A stretch of DNA of 64,000 bases, taken from Chloroflexota bacterium (GTDB lineage: Bacteria > Chloroflexota > Dehalococcoidia > Bin125). The stretch covers positions 1-64,000 of the forward strand of contig VXQZ01000038.1 in assembly GCA_009838735.1 (NCBI GenBank), in the 5' to 3' direction. Below, in pieces: positions 1 to 9,603 of this stretch (position 1 is the first letter of the stretch; each line of letters begins with the position of its first letter). Both the position numbers and the translations under genes were made by a program. Under the pieces are notes generated by a model. It ran no database searches and was not told the origin of the DNA. It saw only the letters and a list, made by a program, of their open reading frames with translations.

Positions 1-128
1 CATGGCCCAATGACACTGGCAATGAGTGGCCTAAAGACCCTGGCGAACGACATTCTGTGTTTGTCAAGATGTGGGGAGGAAGGAACACTCAGACTCCGCT
101 GCCAGATTGCAGCCAGGTCGAAAATCAC

Positions 129-149
129 ATGCCTATGCTGTGAAGTGCC
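129..149 (+). promoter_or_regulatory. Conserved upstream element, copy 1
   Basis: This 21-base stretch is nearly identical to 14374-14394. Each copy ends 38 bases before the ATG of a winged-helix paralogue. The sequence between the element and the start has diverged, so the element may be a conserved promoter or operator, or simply the edge of the duplicated segment. The inference rests only on the repeat and its fixed spacing. Confidence 0.4.
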
Positions 150-186
150 AAGTGCTCCAACGCGATCATCGAAAGGACAGGCGGCC

Positions 187-702
187 ATGGTTGATTCCTT
201 CGCCGATCAACTGCGCTCAGAACTCGACGCCATTCAGGCCCAAGTGGATCGACTCGCCGCGAGACGCCGTCTGATCGAAGAGCTGCTCAGCCTCGAATCC
301 CCTGGCGACCACACCGCGCCGCAAGGGGCAGCGTCAGCCGGTCGGCCCGCGCGTCGGCGCGCCGCTAAAGCAGCGCCTCGCCGCCGCCCGCGCGGGCTGG
401 TCAGCGGCACGGTGCGCGAGTTCCTGGAACAGCGGAGCGAACCGGCTCACGCTACTGAGATCCTCGCCCATCTGCAGCAGCACGACGCTGCGCCGCGGTC
501 GGCCAAGCCGATGGCCACCTTGCAGTCCACGTTGCAGCGGATGAAGGAGCAGGGCGAGATCGAGAATACCGGCCGCAACCATTGGCGACTGAGCGCCGCT
601 CCGGCTACGAAACCTGATGTCGTCCCGCCCGCTGCACACGTAGGGACTCCGGTCGTGACCTCGACCACGACGTTCGGCGCACGGCCGTCGGCTACTCAAT
701 GA
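187..702 (+). CDS. Winged-helix DNA-binding-like protein, copy 1
   Basis: Predicted 171-residue protein. I start at the ATG at 187 because an AGGACAGG ribosome-binding-like stretch precedes it and because the paralogue at 14432 starts at the same residue and has exactly the same length. Residues 1-40 look like a coiled coil (QLRSELDAIQ, DRLAARRRLIEELL). Residues 55-80 are an Arg/Pro-rich basic linker. Residues 80-140 resemble a HARE-type winged helix (VREFLEQ, ATEILAHLQQ, STLQRMKEQGEI, NHWRL). A short tail, PVVTSTTTFG, is shared with the paralogue. This suggests a small DNA-binding or regulatory protein. The fold call is by eye. The gene faces the metalloprotease unit at 2902-6297, with an IS element in between. 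Confidence 0.7.
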   Translation: MVDSFADQLRSELDAIQAQVDRLAARRRLIEELLSLESPGDHTAPQGAASAGRPARRRAAKAAPRRRPRGLVSGTVREFLEQRSEPAHATEILAHLQQHDAAPRSAKPMATLQSTLQRMKEQGEIENTGRNHWRLSAAPATKPDVVPPAAHVGTPVVTSTTTFGARPSATQ

Positions 703-1218
703 AGTCTGCCAAGGCCGCATGGCACGGGTGACTCGCTTCGATTTCAGCGACCGAGCCGCAGCGTCTCGAGGCTCCATACGATGCCTCGGGGCCTTGTTGG
801 GAGTAGCTCGTGTTCTGGCTGAGCAGGATCAGGTGGTCGGAAAAAGCCACGCTGCGTCGGCCGGGCCAGCGACGAACACCGGTGTGATCTGGCCGCTGGC
901 CGGAGCTCCATCTGCTTGGCCAATCTCGATGCCCGCTCAGACTGATGGAACGGGCCTGACCTTGGCCTACACGCGTTAGCAGGCGCTGCCGGCCCCCAAT
1001 CCTCACCGACACGACTGATTGACGGTCCGAAGTCAATCCCGACGCAAACGCCATACGCGGCCTATCGAGAGCACTCCTTCGGAACTTCCATCACATCTCA
1101 CCGACCTCACGGTCAGCGCCCGTACATTTGCAGATGGATTCCTTTTCTCGACCGGCTAGGCCATGCATTGCCAACCACCAGGGAACTGACGATGCCATCC
1201 TTCCCTACAGGTACCCTA
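703..1218. other. Non-coding stretch before the IS element
   Basis: About 500 bases between the winged-helix gene and the IS left end. The open frames here are short and Arg/Ser-rich, as expected of antisense or random GC-rich frames. I see no RNA gene and no recognisable protein. Confidence 0.4.
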
Positions 1219-2528
1219 GCTGGCTGCTGAAAAAGGAGCACGTGAGACCATGAAGGAGGTGTTGGTCCGATAGCTGAGGGAGGTCGGCGATGCGCGGCGA
1301 GAGTGAGCGGCAGGCGACGATGATGCAGGGGGTGACGCCGGACGGGTTCGTGCCGAAGGACCACCCGCTGCGGCGGATCAAGCCGCTGGCCGACTCGGCC
1401 CTCAGGCGCATGTCGCCGCTGTTCGACGAGATCTACGCGGACAACGGACGGCCCTCGATCCCGCCCGAGCACCTGCTCAAGGCGAGTCGCTCGATGGCCT
1501 TCTACACGGTCCACTCGGAGCGCCAGTTCTGCGATCAGCTGCGCTGCAACCTGCTGTTCAAGTGGTTCCTGGACCTCAATGTCGAGGACGAGCCGTCCCA
1601 TCCAACCACGTTCACCAAGAACCGCGAGCGGCTGCTGGAGGCCGACGCGGCGCGGGTGCTGCTCAAGGAAGTGGTCAAGGAGGGGCGTCGCCGGCGGCTG
1701 CTCTCGGCCGACCACTTCACCGTGGACGGCACGCTGCTCGACGCCTGAGCCTCGCACAAGAGCTATCGACCGCGCGACGAGCGCCCGCCGATGGAGCGGG
1801 AAGGCGGCGGACGCAACCGGCCGCGGGACTTCACAGGCGAGCGCCGCCGCCGTGAGACGCACGAGTCGACCACCGATCCCGAGGCGCGGCTCTACCGCAA
1901 GGGCAAGCAGCAGGAGGCGCGGCTCTGCTATCTGGGCCATCTCCTGACAGAGAACCGTCACGGCCTGGTCGTCGATGTCGAGCTCACTGAGGCCGACGGA
2001 TACGCCGAACGCGACGCGGCCCTGGCGATGCTCAAACGCAGCGTCACAGGCCCCGCGACCGTGGGCGCCGACCGCGCCTACGACACGCGCGACTTCGTCT
2101 GGGACCTGCGCGCACTTGGAGTGACGCCGCATGTGGCCCAGAACGAGCGCGGCCGGCGCAGCGCAATCGACCGACGCACGACTCGGCATCCGGGCTACGC
2201 CCAGAGCCAGCGCCGACGCAAACTGGTCGAGGAAGTCTTCGGCTGGATCAAGACGGTCGGCCCCGGCTGCAAGCTGCGTTACCTCGGCCGGGCCCGCAAC
2301 AAGCTCTGGCTCGAACTGACCGCAGCGGCCTACAACCTCACCCGCCTGGCCAACCTCGAGGCGGCCGCTGCGTAATCGAACGGCGTCGCCTCGGCCTCAG
2401 GCACCTGCATAAGGCCCGACGATGACTCCTACCGCCCGACCGGAACGACACCCGGTCTGAGATCAGCCGTCGAGCGGACGTCAACGCGACCCGAACCAGC
2501 TGCGCGTATCACTACTTCAGCAGCCTGC
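1219..2528 (+). mobile_element. IS5-type insertion sequence, about 1.3 kb
   Basis: Imperfect terminal inverted repeats flank the transposase frame. The left end, GCTGGCTGCTGAAAAAG from 1219, matches the complement of the right end, CAGGCTGCTGAAGTAG ending at 2528. A CTA triplet abuts both ends (1216-1218 and 2529-2531) and is a candidate target-site duplication. Only one copy is seen in the window. The length fits IS5-family elements. Confidence 0.75.
1290..2375 (+). pseudogene. IS5-family transposase with one in-frame stop
   Basis: The product would be a roughly 361-residue DDE transposase, split at codon 153 by a single in-frame TGA (1746-1748). The N-terminal part (DGFVPKDHPLRRIKPLAD, SERQFCDQLRCNLLFKWFL) is the DUF772-type IS5 head. 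The catalytic Asp of the first DDE motif (FTVDGTLLDA) falls just before the stop. After the stop the same frame resumes with ASHKSYRP and continues through the second Asp (GADRAYD) and the Glu motif (EEVFGWIKT) to a normal end. Family members usually read EAWAS here, so the TGA replaces a conserved Trp codon. Most likely a recent nonsense mutation. UGA-as-Trp is unlikely because other genes in the window use TGG normally and TGA as stop. A downstream ATG at 1791 would make only the C-terminal part. Confidence 0.85.
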
Positions 2529-2531
2529 TAT

Positions 2532-2901
2532 GGGGTCAACGCCTGCTCCATGAGCCCATTCAGTCGTTCTTCAGGAACCTAGACAGAGGACACTGCGGTG
2601 AACACGGCGTTGCGGGGTCGGCAGCCGCGGTTCCTGTGGGTCAAAGCCAATACTCACTGCGTGCGGTAGGCCGCCAACAGGTGCCGGACACTGAGCTCGC
2701 TCACACCGAGCTTCTCAGCCACCTGTGGTGCTAACCGGTCGCTCGCGTCCTCACGCTCCAGCATGTATCACCGGGCCTCTTCCGACTGCGTCACCGTCCG
2801 TCTCCTACCATTTGCATGCTCAGGACTGACAGAGTCGCTGCTCGCTTGGTCACTGACCGAGTTGCTGCTCGTCGATAGACGTTGCGGGCGCTTCCTCCAT
2901 G
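2532..2901. other. Intergenic stretch with a possible HTH scrap
   Basis: Between the IS right end and metalloprotease A. On the minus strand, about 2655-2764 encodes some 36 residues (EKLGVSELSVRHLLAAYR) that look like a helix-turn-helix and then hit a stop. There is no clear start signal and a stop lies immediately upstream, so this is at best a fragment. Nothing else is recognised. Confidence 0.3.
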
Positions 2902-5667
2902 TCAGTTGCAGAAAGCGGCGGGGTTCTCGGGGAGGCGGAACTCGATGCCAGTTACTTGGGCATTAGAGACATGAATCTCATTGGCGTTGTTCAAGTTCGT
3001 GGTTGGTCCGCTACCGCTGTAGTGGAGATTGCAGCCGTCAATGAACACCGACAATAGGTAAGAACCGCTAGCCGGCACAGCGACTGAGAATGCTCCGTCG
3101 GAGTCAGTCGAATCTCTCGCCAATCCGGCGTTGCCGTGTGCCGCGACTGCGACACCCCCTCGCGGCGTTCCGTCTGCATTGAGCAATCGCCCAGAGATTC
3201 GGCGCCCGCACACTCCTTCTGCGAGTTGTACTTTCACGCCCGTGGCATTCGCGTCCGATACCCGGACCAGTGAGGCCTGCTGATGCGAGAGCGTCGCTCC
3301 GCTGTCTCTGTAGAAAACGCGGCATCCATCGATTCTGACGGACACGCGGTACTGCCCGTTCTCGGGCACGACCATGGCAAACGAACCGTCCGAATTCGTC
3401 CGCCCACGCGCGCTTGCTCCCCCTTCGGACAGCGCAGCGACTTGTTCCCCAGCGACAGGGCTGCCGTCGGCGTCTACTACTCGCCCAGCGATTGCGTAAC
3501 CGCAGGCGTCATCCTCAACCCGGATCTGCACGTCTACGACAGCACCATCCTCGGTTGACGCGATCGTCCCTCGACTGCCGTGCCAAACTCCCTCTGAACG
3601 TCCTACTCGATCCACAGTCGACAGTGGAATCGACAGTTGGCACTCATCGCGAAGCCTAATCGTAAGAGTGCCGTGCATGCTTCTAGCCAACAGCAGAGAA
3701 AAGCTGCCGTCGGAGTTTGATAAGTTAACATTAGAAAACTGAGCGGCCGTCGGATTCTGGTTGTCGCGGTTGGTGTGGTAGTCCAAAGGTCGCTGCACCG
3801 ATACGACGAGACCGGCAAGCGGGTGGCCCGTCGCATCCAGAAGGGTACCATGAACCCGCTCACTACAGGTTCTGCTCGACACCTTCAGTTCGAGATTCCT
3901 GATACTCGAGCTCTCTACCTGCAGGACATCGGCGTCATCTGGATCTTGCACTGCTTCGCCTTCCGCATAGTAGGCGACGCAAGACGGTTCGCCAAACTGG
4001 ACGGACAGCAGATTGCGACTGTTTGGCTCAACAGCCAACTCAAATCCCTCACCGGCGTTCATCCAGTGTTTCCCGCCAATGGAGTACTCGAGACCGTCTT
4101 CTGTACGTGTCCGCACTCTGATCTTCACCTTTGTCACATCCGGATCAGCGCCCTCAGCCAAGACGACGTATCCAGCCAAGGACGGCGCTGTGGCAGGGTG
4201 CTCGTGTGTCTGCGAGCCTGCCTGGCCGTTAGTGCCGCGCCAAGACTCGAACTCACGATAAAACTCCCCAATGGAACGGCCGAAGACATCGTTGAAGGCA
4301 TCCTGCCAGCGCGGCCAAGATTCCCATTGACCATGTGGCCCAAGACCTTGTGCCTTGAGTGTTCGGAAATACTCCAACAGCGAGTAATCGCTTGGACTCT
4401 CGGTAAGGAGGTGCGCCGCCGCCCGGCCAAGGACATACTCAAAGGAGTCACCCCCTTCCTCTAGTGAAGGCAAACCGATCGTTTGCTCACGCGCACGGTT
4501 GTGGATCTGCTCCCAGGTGCTTCCCTCTGATGCATACTCGAGTGCGTCTTGGATCCACATCGCCCAACCCTCAGTGATCCAACGAGGCGGTTCGTGGAAG
4601 GTAGGCGTGGCGCGCTTGAATCGGGCTCGATGGTCAACAAGATGATATTGCAGAATGTGCAAGTACTCGTGCGCCGTATTGGACCGGGGACTCCAGCGTT
4701 CCTGCAGCTGAGACTTGGACCAATGTTCCTGTTTGATCGCCATGTGGATATGACCGTCGCGCGCGCCTTCATCCGCCCAACCCGCCGCCACACTCCAGAT
4801 ATCCCTAATGTGGGCAAGTCTGTAAGTGTCCTGCAGAAGGCGTGCCTCAGCCGACAGAAGTGATCGGCCGCCGAGAGCCCTGTTGAGGTGTTCCGGAGAT
4901 CTAGCAACATAGATGATGAACTGGCTGAAGTCCGCCTCTATGCCATATTGGTCCCAATGGAAGTCGATCACAGCGCGGACATCGGCAATCACCCTGTTCT
5001 GCAGACTCGCGTCCGCGTGCCCGGCAAAGACGACCTCAGGGACGACGCCGGTCGGTTGCAACCAATTGACCGAACGTCCAACTTCAACCCAGAGCGCGTC
5101 TCCAAATGCCAGCGAAGGCTGGGCTTCTCTATTGGCGATGGTGTCGGCCCGATAGTGCAGGAACGCTTGGTCCTGTTCCGACCAGAGCCTAGCTCGCTTG
5201 AACTGCCGTCCGACCCCGGAGATGGCGCGGTCAAGTGGCGAGCCATCACGACCCAGCCAGGAGACCATGTTCCAGCCGACTTCGAGCTGCACCGTTCCCT
5301 GTGCTGGCCGTCTTGGACGCTCCCAATCAATTGACTCGACGCCAGTGACTCTAACTTGCAGTCCCATGCCGGGTGTCAGCGTGCGTAAGGACCAGAAGCG
5401 CTCTCGGATGGTGGGCGCGGCAAAGCGCCATCTCTGTTTTGTCGCATCCCATGCGTAGACGAGTTCGATCTCCGGCACCGCCTCGAACAGAGCATTGACC
5501 GGCGCCGACTGAGTGGTCCAGCCAACCAGGTTGTGACCCGGATACAATCTGGTGACAAACGTCTCTGGCTGATCGCTCTCCTCTTCCGCTGATGCACTAG
5601 GCAGTCCAACCGTCAGAAGAGCGGTAAGCCCAACGATCAGCCATACTGACGGGAGAAAGAGGCGCAT
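2902..5667 (-). CDS. Secreted HEXXH metalloprotease (gluzincin-like), paralogue A
   Basis: 921 residues. A signal peptide (LIVGLTALLTVGLPSASA) occupies roughly residues 10-27. Residues 38-205 contain two copies of a Trp-rich module (NLVGWTT...VYAWD and NMVSWLG...ALWVEVG). The catalytic-like domain carries HEYLH at 333-337 and a downstream Glu in WITEGWAMW (E366), the zinc-binding pattern of gluzincins of the peptidase MA type. The C-terminal third has three carboxypeptidase-regulatory-like beta domains (GTLLDATGHPLAG, GRVVDADGSPVAG, GRLLNADGTPRGG) and a terminal Cys. This suggests an extracellular or surface zinc peptidase; the substrate is unknown. It is paralogous to 15426-18125 and 19398-21455 and is likewise preceded by a decayed LLM gene. 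Protease activity is inferred from motifs only. Confidence 0.8.
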   Translation of the reverse strand: MRLFLPSVWLIVGLTALLTVGLPSASAEEESDQPETFVTRLYPGHNLVGWTTQSAPVNALFEAVPEIELVYAWDATKQRWRFAAPTIRERFWSLRTLTPGMGLQVRVTGVESIDWERPRRPAQGTVQLEVGWNMVSWLGRDGSPLDRAISGVGRQFKRARLWSEQDQAFLHYRADTIANREAQPSLAFGDALWVEVGRSVNWLQPTGVVPEVVFAGHADASLQNRVIADVRAVIDFHWDQYGIEADFSQFIIYVARSPEHLNRALGGRSLLSAEARLLQDTYRLAHIRDIWSVAAGWADEGARDGHIHMAIKQEHWSKSQLQERWSPRSNTAHEYLHILQYHLVDHRARFKRATPTFHEPPRWITEGWAMWIQDALEYASEGSTWEQIHNRAREQTIGLPSLEEGGDSFEYVLGRAAAHLLTESPSDYSLLEYFRTLKAQGLGPHGQWESWPRWQDAFNDVFGRSIGEFYREFESWRGTNGQAGSQTHEHPATAPSLAGYVVLAEGADPDVTKVKIRVRTRTEDGLEYSIGGKHWMNAGEGFELAVEPNSRNLLSVQFGEPSCVAYYAEGEAVQDPDDADVLQVESSSIRNLELKVSSRTCSERVHGTLLDATGHPLAGLVVSVQRPLDYHTNRDNQNPTAAQFSNVNLSNSDGSFSLLLARSMHGTLTIRLRDECQLSIPLSTVDRVGRSEGVWHGSRGTIASTEDGAVVDVQIRVEDDACGYAIAGRVVDADGSPVAGEQVAALSEGGASARGRTNSDGSFAMVVPENGQYRVSVRIDGCRVFYRDSGATLSHQQASLVRVSDANATGVKVQLAEGVCGRRISGRLLNADGTPRGGVAVAAHGNAGLARDSTDSDGAFSVAVPASGSYLLSVFIDGCNLHYSGSGPTTNLNNANEIHVSNAQVTGIEFRLPENPAAFCN

Positions 5668-5775
5668 CTTCTATTGTTTCGTCGGTAATGCCAAGGGGGA
5701 TCGGCCCACGCGGTGGCTCAGCGGTGCCTACACAGGTGTATCCGAACATGAACATATCGCAGCCGTTCGAATGCA

Positions 5776-6297
5776 GTGGTTGGTTCGTTGCTTGATCATG
5801 GTCGGGAACTCCTTCCGGCTAATGTCTCCGCCCATGTGACCGCCGAAGATCTTTTGGGCTCGCTCAACCGTCGGGCCGACCTTCTCGTCGTCGTCGACGA
5901 TCGTGACCAGGCACTGCTGCGAGACGCGGACTTCGGAGGGGTCGCGACCGAGACGCGCGGTGTGGCCGCGGAGGACCGAGATCTCGCGCTTGAAGTCGTC
6001 CTGGGCGCCGGCGGAGTTGTTCCAGATGTCGGCGTACCGCGCGGCGATGCACATGGTGGCCTGCTCGCCGCCGCCGACGAGGATGGGCAAGTCGCCCGGA
6101 GGCTTGGGCCCGGTGACGAGGTTCTCGGCGCGGAAGAATTCGCCCTCAAACGAGAACTCCTTCTGGTCGGCATCGAACATGCCCCTGAAGGCTTGCAGAC
6201 CCTCTTCGAGCTGACGCACGCGGTCGCGCGTGCCAACGAAGGGCATGCCGAAGTCGGAGAACTCGCGCGCCATCCAGCCGGAGCCGGGGATGATTGT
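5776..6297 (-). pseudogene. LLM-class flavin monooxygenase remnant A (5'-truncated)
   Basis: Homology to luciferase-like monooxygenases starts abruptly at IIPGSGWMAREFSDFG and runs through AENLVTGPKPPGDLPILVGG, IAARYADIWNNSAGAQDD and LVTIVDDDEKV to near 5776. The first 100 or so residues of the barrel, present in remnant B, are missing, and the frame upstream is unrelated. The remaining frame is intact but is unlikely to fold. It lies about 100 bases upstream of metalloprotease A on the same strand, the same arrangement as remnants B and C. An active truncated protein seems unlikely. Confidence 0.75.
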
Positions 6298-6681
6298 CGC
6301 AGGAGAAACCTCACTAAACGGTGGCATGACGGCGGCGCGCGTCAGCCCGGCCGCGGCATCGAACCGGCGCCTAGTCCGCATGCGCGAGACTCCATTGCAT
6401 CGCATCGCCACTTCCTCGCCAGCGCCTCGATGCCGATTCGGGTCGGGGGACCGACCCGCCGATACCACGCTCTACCACTCTGTAGAGTTTCAAAGCTAGT
6501 CGGATCCGAATAGGTTGAATGCGGCGGTGATTGCCGTTTGTCTTGACCGGTCGAGCTGCCCGGCCAATATGCCATTTCGATACTGAGCCCCGCTCCGCAT
6601 TGGCTGCCCGCAAGCCTTGGCCGGGGTCACCGGGCGCATCCGCAAGGCGCACACCGGCCTCCACGGCTAGCGTGTGCAGCT
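6298..6681. other. Intergenic stretch between LLM remnant A and the helicase
   Basis: Here remnant A has lost its 5' part and the plus-strand helicase gene begins. The open frames are low-complexity and Arg/Pro-rich. No conserved protein, RNA or strong promoter could be identified by eye. Confidence 0.35.
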
Positions 6682-9603
6682 ATGGCTTCAGTATTGGGAC
6701 CAAGCGGGGCCGCCGCCGTCAACGCTTCGGCACCGGGCCTCAAGGGGCTGCTGCTCAACCTCCGGCGATACCGCTCGATTCGAGTACACGACGTGTCCGT
6801 GGAGCTGGTCCGCCCGGCGACCGGCAGCAGCGACCGTGTCTCGATCGCCGCGATCGACGAGGTCGGTTGGCAGAGCGCCCGTTTCGGGGCGTGCGTCTGG
6901 CTCCGATCGGGCGGCCGTCGATTCGAGGTCGGGGGTCTCTCGGCCGATGATGCCGCTCAAGTCGCGGCGGCGGTCGAGCAGCGAGCCCGGGCGCTGGCGC
7001 GCGTCTTGGACGCGCAAGGCCAGTCGATCGCCGCGCGGCTGGATGACTGGTTCGCGGGCGCGGACTACCTGCGCGCCTCGCTGGCGCCGGCTGCGCGTGA
7101 GCAGTTGGACCGGCTCGGCGCTCGCGCACCCTCGCCCTCAGGCGCACTCACGCTGCGGCATCTGTCGCGGAAGAGCCGAACGGCGCTGTCCCGCCTGCAG
7201 GAAGTGACGGCGGAAGGCGGGTTCGAGCGTGCCCGCCGGAGGGCGAACGACCGGTTCGTCGAACGGGATTCGCGGCGCGCCGCGGACGCGATGGCGGGTG
7301 TGAGCGGGTTTCGGCCGATCCCCGAACAGGCCGAGGCGGTGGCGACGGACGAAGACGTGACCCTCGTCCTGGCCGGAGCGGGCACGGGCAAGACGGCCGT
7401 GATCGCTGGCAAGGTCGCGCACCTCGTCGCCAACCGCGTAGTTCCACCGGAGCGCATCCTGGTCCTGGCCTTCAACCGCAAGGCGGCCGCCGAACTGCGC
7501 GAGCGCCTCGAGGCCGATCACGCCGACGTTGATGTCGCCACCTTCCACGCCTTCGCCCGCCGCGTCGTCGCGCAGACAGCTCTCGCTCCCTCGATCTCGC
7601 CCCTGGCCGAGGACGAGCTGCAGCTGGGGCGGATGATCGACCGGACCCTAGAGTCGCTCCTGCGCGACCCCGAGCACGGCGCCGCCCTACGCGAGTTCAT
7701 CCTCTACAACCTGGGCGAGTACCGCGCCGCCCACGACTTCGAGCGGCCGTCGGACTACTTCGAGTACCTCCAGCGGGTTGAGCTGCGCACGCTCGGGGGC
7801 GAGCGGGTCAAGAGCCTGGAGGAGCTCAAGATCGCGAACTTCCTGGCGCTGCACGGCGTCCGCTACCGCTACGAGGCGTCCTACCCGGCGCCCACGGCGA
7901 CGACGGCGCAGCGCCAGTATCGGCCCGATTTCCATCTACCCGAGCACGACATCTACATCGAACACTTCGGCGTCGACCGGCGCGGCGAACCGCCGCCCCG
8001 CTGGCGCGAGGCGGAACGCGAGGAGTACCGCCGCGGGATCGAGTGGAAGCGGGCGATTCACGCCGAGCACGGCACCCTGCTCGTGGAGACCTACAGCTGG
8101 CAGCACCGCACCGGCATTTGGCAGCGCGCCTTGCGCGAGGAGATCGAAGCCCTGGGGGTCGAGCTGCAGCCGCGCCCCGCGGAAGAACTGATCGAGCGCT
8201 TGAGGGGCTTGATGCGCAGCTCGCAGTTGAGCCGCCTGCTGGTCTCATTCCTCAGACACGTCACATCAGGCGATTACGACGAGCAGGAACTCCGGCAACG
8301 CGCCTCCGAGGCAGCCGATCCCGAGCGGGCGCACACGTTCCTCGACCTCTTCGGGGAGGTCCACGCCGCCTACCGGAGGGCACTGGCTGGCGAGTTCGAC
8401 TTCGACGACCTAATCAACCGGGCCGCCCAGAAGATCGCAACGGGCGGCTGGGAGTCGCCCTACGACTACGTTCTGGTCGACGAGTTCCAGGACATATCCC
8501 GCGGCAGGATGAAGCTGCTCGCGGCGCTCAAGCGGCCGGGGGCAGCCTACTTCCTGGTCGGGGACGACTGGCAGTCGATCTACCGCTTCGCCGGCAGCGA
8601 TGTGGGCCTCTTGCGCGAGTGCGAGCGCTGGTTGGGTCGGGTGGAAGAGCGGACGCTGAGCCGCACGTTCCGCTTCGCAAACGGCATCCAGGCTCCCTCA
8701 AGCGAATTCGCTCAGCGCAGTCCCGCCCAGACGTCCCGACGGTTGCAGCCAGCCGATCGGACGCCGGACCACGGCGTCGCCGTGATCTGGGCGAACGAGG
8801 CGAGCATCGGACTCAACCAGGCCCGAGCCGATCTCGATCGCCTGGGCGTGAACCGGCAGGCTTCGGTCTTGGCCCTCAGCCGCTACCGGCAGAACCTGCC
8901 AATCTCTCCACGGAACGGTCGGGCCCTCCAACAGAGCACAGTGCACGCCGCTAAGGGCCGCGAGGCGGACTACGTGGTGGTGCTCGACCTCAACGACGAG
9001 CGGCGCGGGTTCCCCTCGCAGATCGAGGACGACCCGCTGCTCGACCTGGTCGCACCGCCGGCCGAGCCATACGAGTTCGCCGAGGAGCGCCGCCTCTTCT
9101 ATGTCGCCCTGACCCGCGCCCGCCACGGGGTGTACCTGCTCGCCGATCCGCTGCGTCCCTCGCCCTTCGTCACCGAGCTGCTTGAGCAGTCAGGAACCGG
9201 CCTGCGCATCGTCGGCGATGCCGCCACGAGTCCCCGGCAGATGCCGAAGTGCCCGCGCTGCGAGGGCGGCCGGCTGCTTCAGGCGCGCAGGGGGCAGTCG
9301 CTGCGCTGTAGCTTCTCGCCGCACTGCGATTACCTCGCCCCGCTCTGCGCCTGCGGCGCGGGACACATCCTGGTCGGGCCGGACTTCGGAGTCCGCTGCA
9401 CCAATGCCGCCTGCCGATCTGAGCCCAAGCACTGCCCCAGCTGCGTCTCCGGTGTGCTTGTTCAACGTCAGGGGCCGTACGGTCCCTTCTGGGGATGCTC
9501 CCGCTTCGGGTCCGACCCGTCTTGCGGGTACACGCGGGATCGCCGGACAATGAGCCGCGCTCCAAAAGCTGCGCGTCACCCTCGGCCCTCGCTGCGGCGA
9601 TAA
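6682..9603 (+). CDS. HelD/UvrD-like superfamily 1 helicase with C-terminal zinc ribbons
   Basis: 973 residues. Walker A AGAGTGKT at 231-238 follows the Q-motif-like FRPIPEQAEAV. Motif II is DEFQDIS at 600-606. Late motifs include TVHAAKGREADYVVVLDL and YVALTRAR. Between motifs Ia and II there is an insertion with YRPDFHLPEHDIYIEHFG (about 413-430), as in helicase IV relatives, where it resembles a PD-(D/E)XK nuclease core. The last 120 or so residues carry Cys clusters (CPRCEGG, CACGAG, CPSCVSG, FWGCSRF) typical of topoisomerase-type zinc ribbons. Likely a 3'-5' DNA translocase in repair or nucleic-acid defence. It has no partner gene beside it. E. coli helicase IV is about 680 residues, so the C-terminal extension and long N-terminus account for the extra length. 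Confidence 0.85.
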   Translation: MASVLGPSGAAAVNASAPGLKGLLLNLRRYRSIRVHDVSVELVRPATGSSDRVSIAAIDEVGWQSARFGACVWLRSGGRRFEVGGLSADDAAQVAAAVEQRARALARVLDAQGQSIAARLDDWFAGADYLRASLAPAAREQLDRLGARAPSPSGALTLRHLSRKSRTALSRLQEVTAEGGFERARRRANDRFVERDSRRAADAMAGVSGFRPIPEQAEAVATDEDVTLVLAGAGTGKTAVIAGKVAHLVANRVVPPERILVLAFNRKAAAELRERLEADHADVDVATFHAFARRVVAQTALAPSISPLAEDELQLGRMIDRTLESLLRDPEHGAALREFILYNLGEYRAAHDFERPSDYFEYLQRVELRTLGGERVKSLEELKIANFLALHGVRYRYEASYPAPTATTAQRQYRPDFHLPEHDIYIEHFGVDRRGEPPPRWREAEREEYRRGIEWKRAIHAEHGTLLVETYSWQHRTGIWQRALREEIEALGVELQPRPAEELIERLRGLMRSSQLSRLLVSFLRHVTSGDYDEQELRQRASEAADPERAHTFLDLFGEVHAAYRRALAGEFDFDDLINRAAQKIATGGWESPYDYVLVDEFQDISRGRMKLLAALKRPGAAYFLVGDDWQSIYRFAGSDVGLLRECERWLGRVEERTLSRTFRFANGIQAPSSEFAQRSPAQTSRRLQPADRTPDHGVAVIWANEASIGLNQARADLDRLGVNRQASVLALSRYRQNLPISPRNGRALQQSTVHAAKGREADYVVVLDLNDERRGFPSQIEDDPLLDLVAPPAEPYEFAEERRLFYVALTRARHGVYLLADPLRPSPFVTELLEQSGTGLRIVGDAATSPRQMPKCPRCEGGRLLQARRGQSLRCSFSPHCDYLAPLCACGAGHILVGPDFGVRCTNAACRSEPKHCPSCVSGVLVQRQGPYGPFWGCSRFGSDPSCGYTRDRRTMSRAPKAARHPRPSLRR

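Noticed and set aside
1113-2189. 358-codon minus-strand frame
   Set aside because: Antisense to the transposase; composition is a shadow (Arg/Leu/Val repeats) and no domain is recognisable.
1290-2375. UGA recoded as tryptophan
   Set aside because: All other long genes use TGG for Trp and end normally at TGA, so a local nonsense mutation is the simpler reading.
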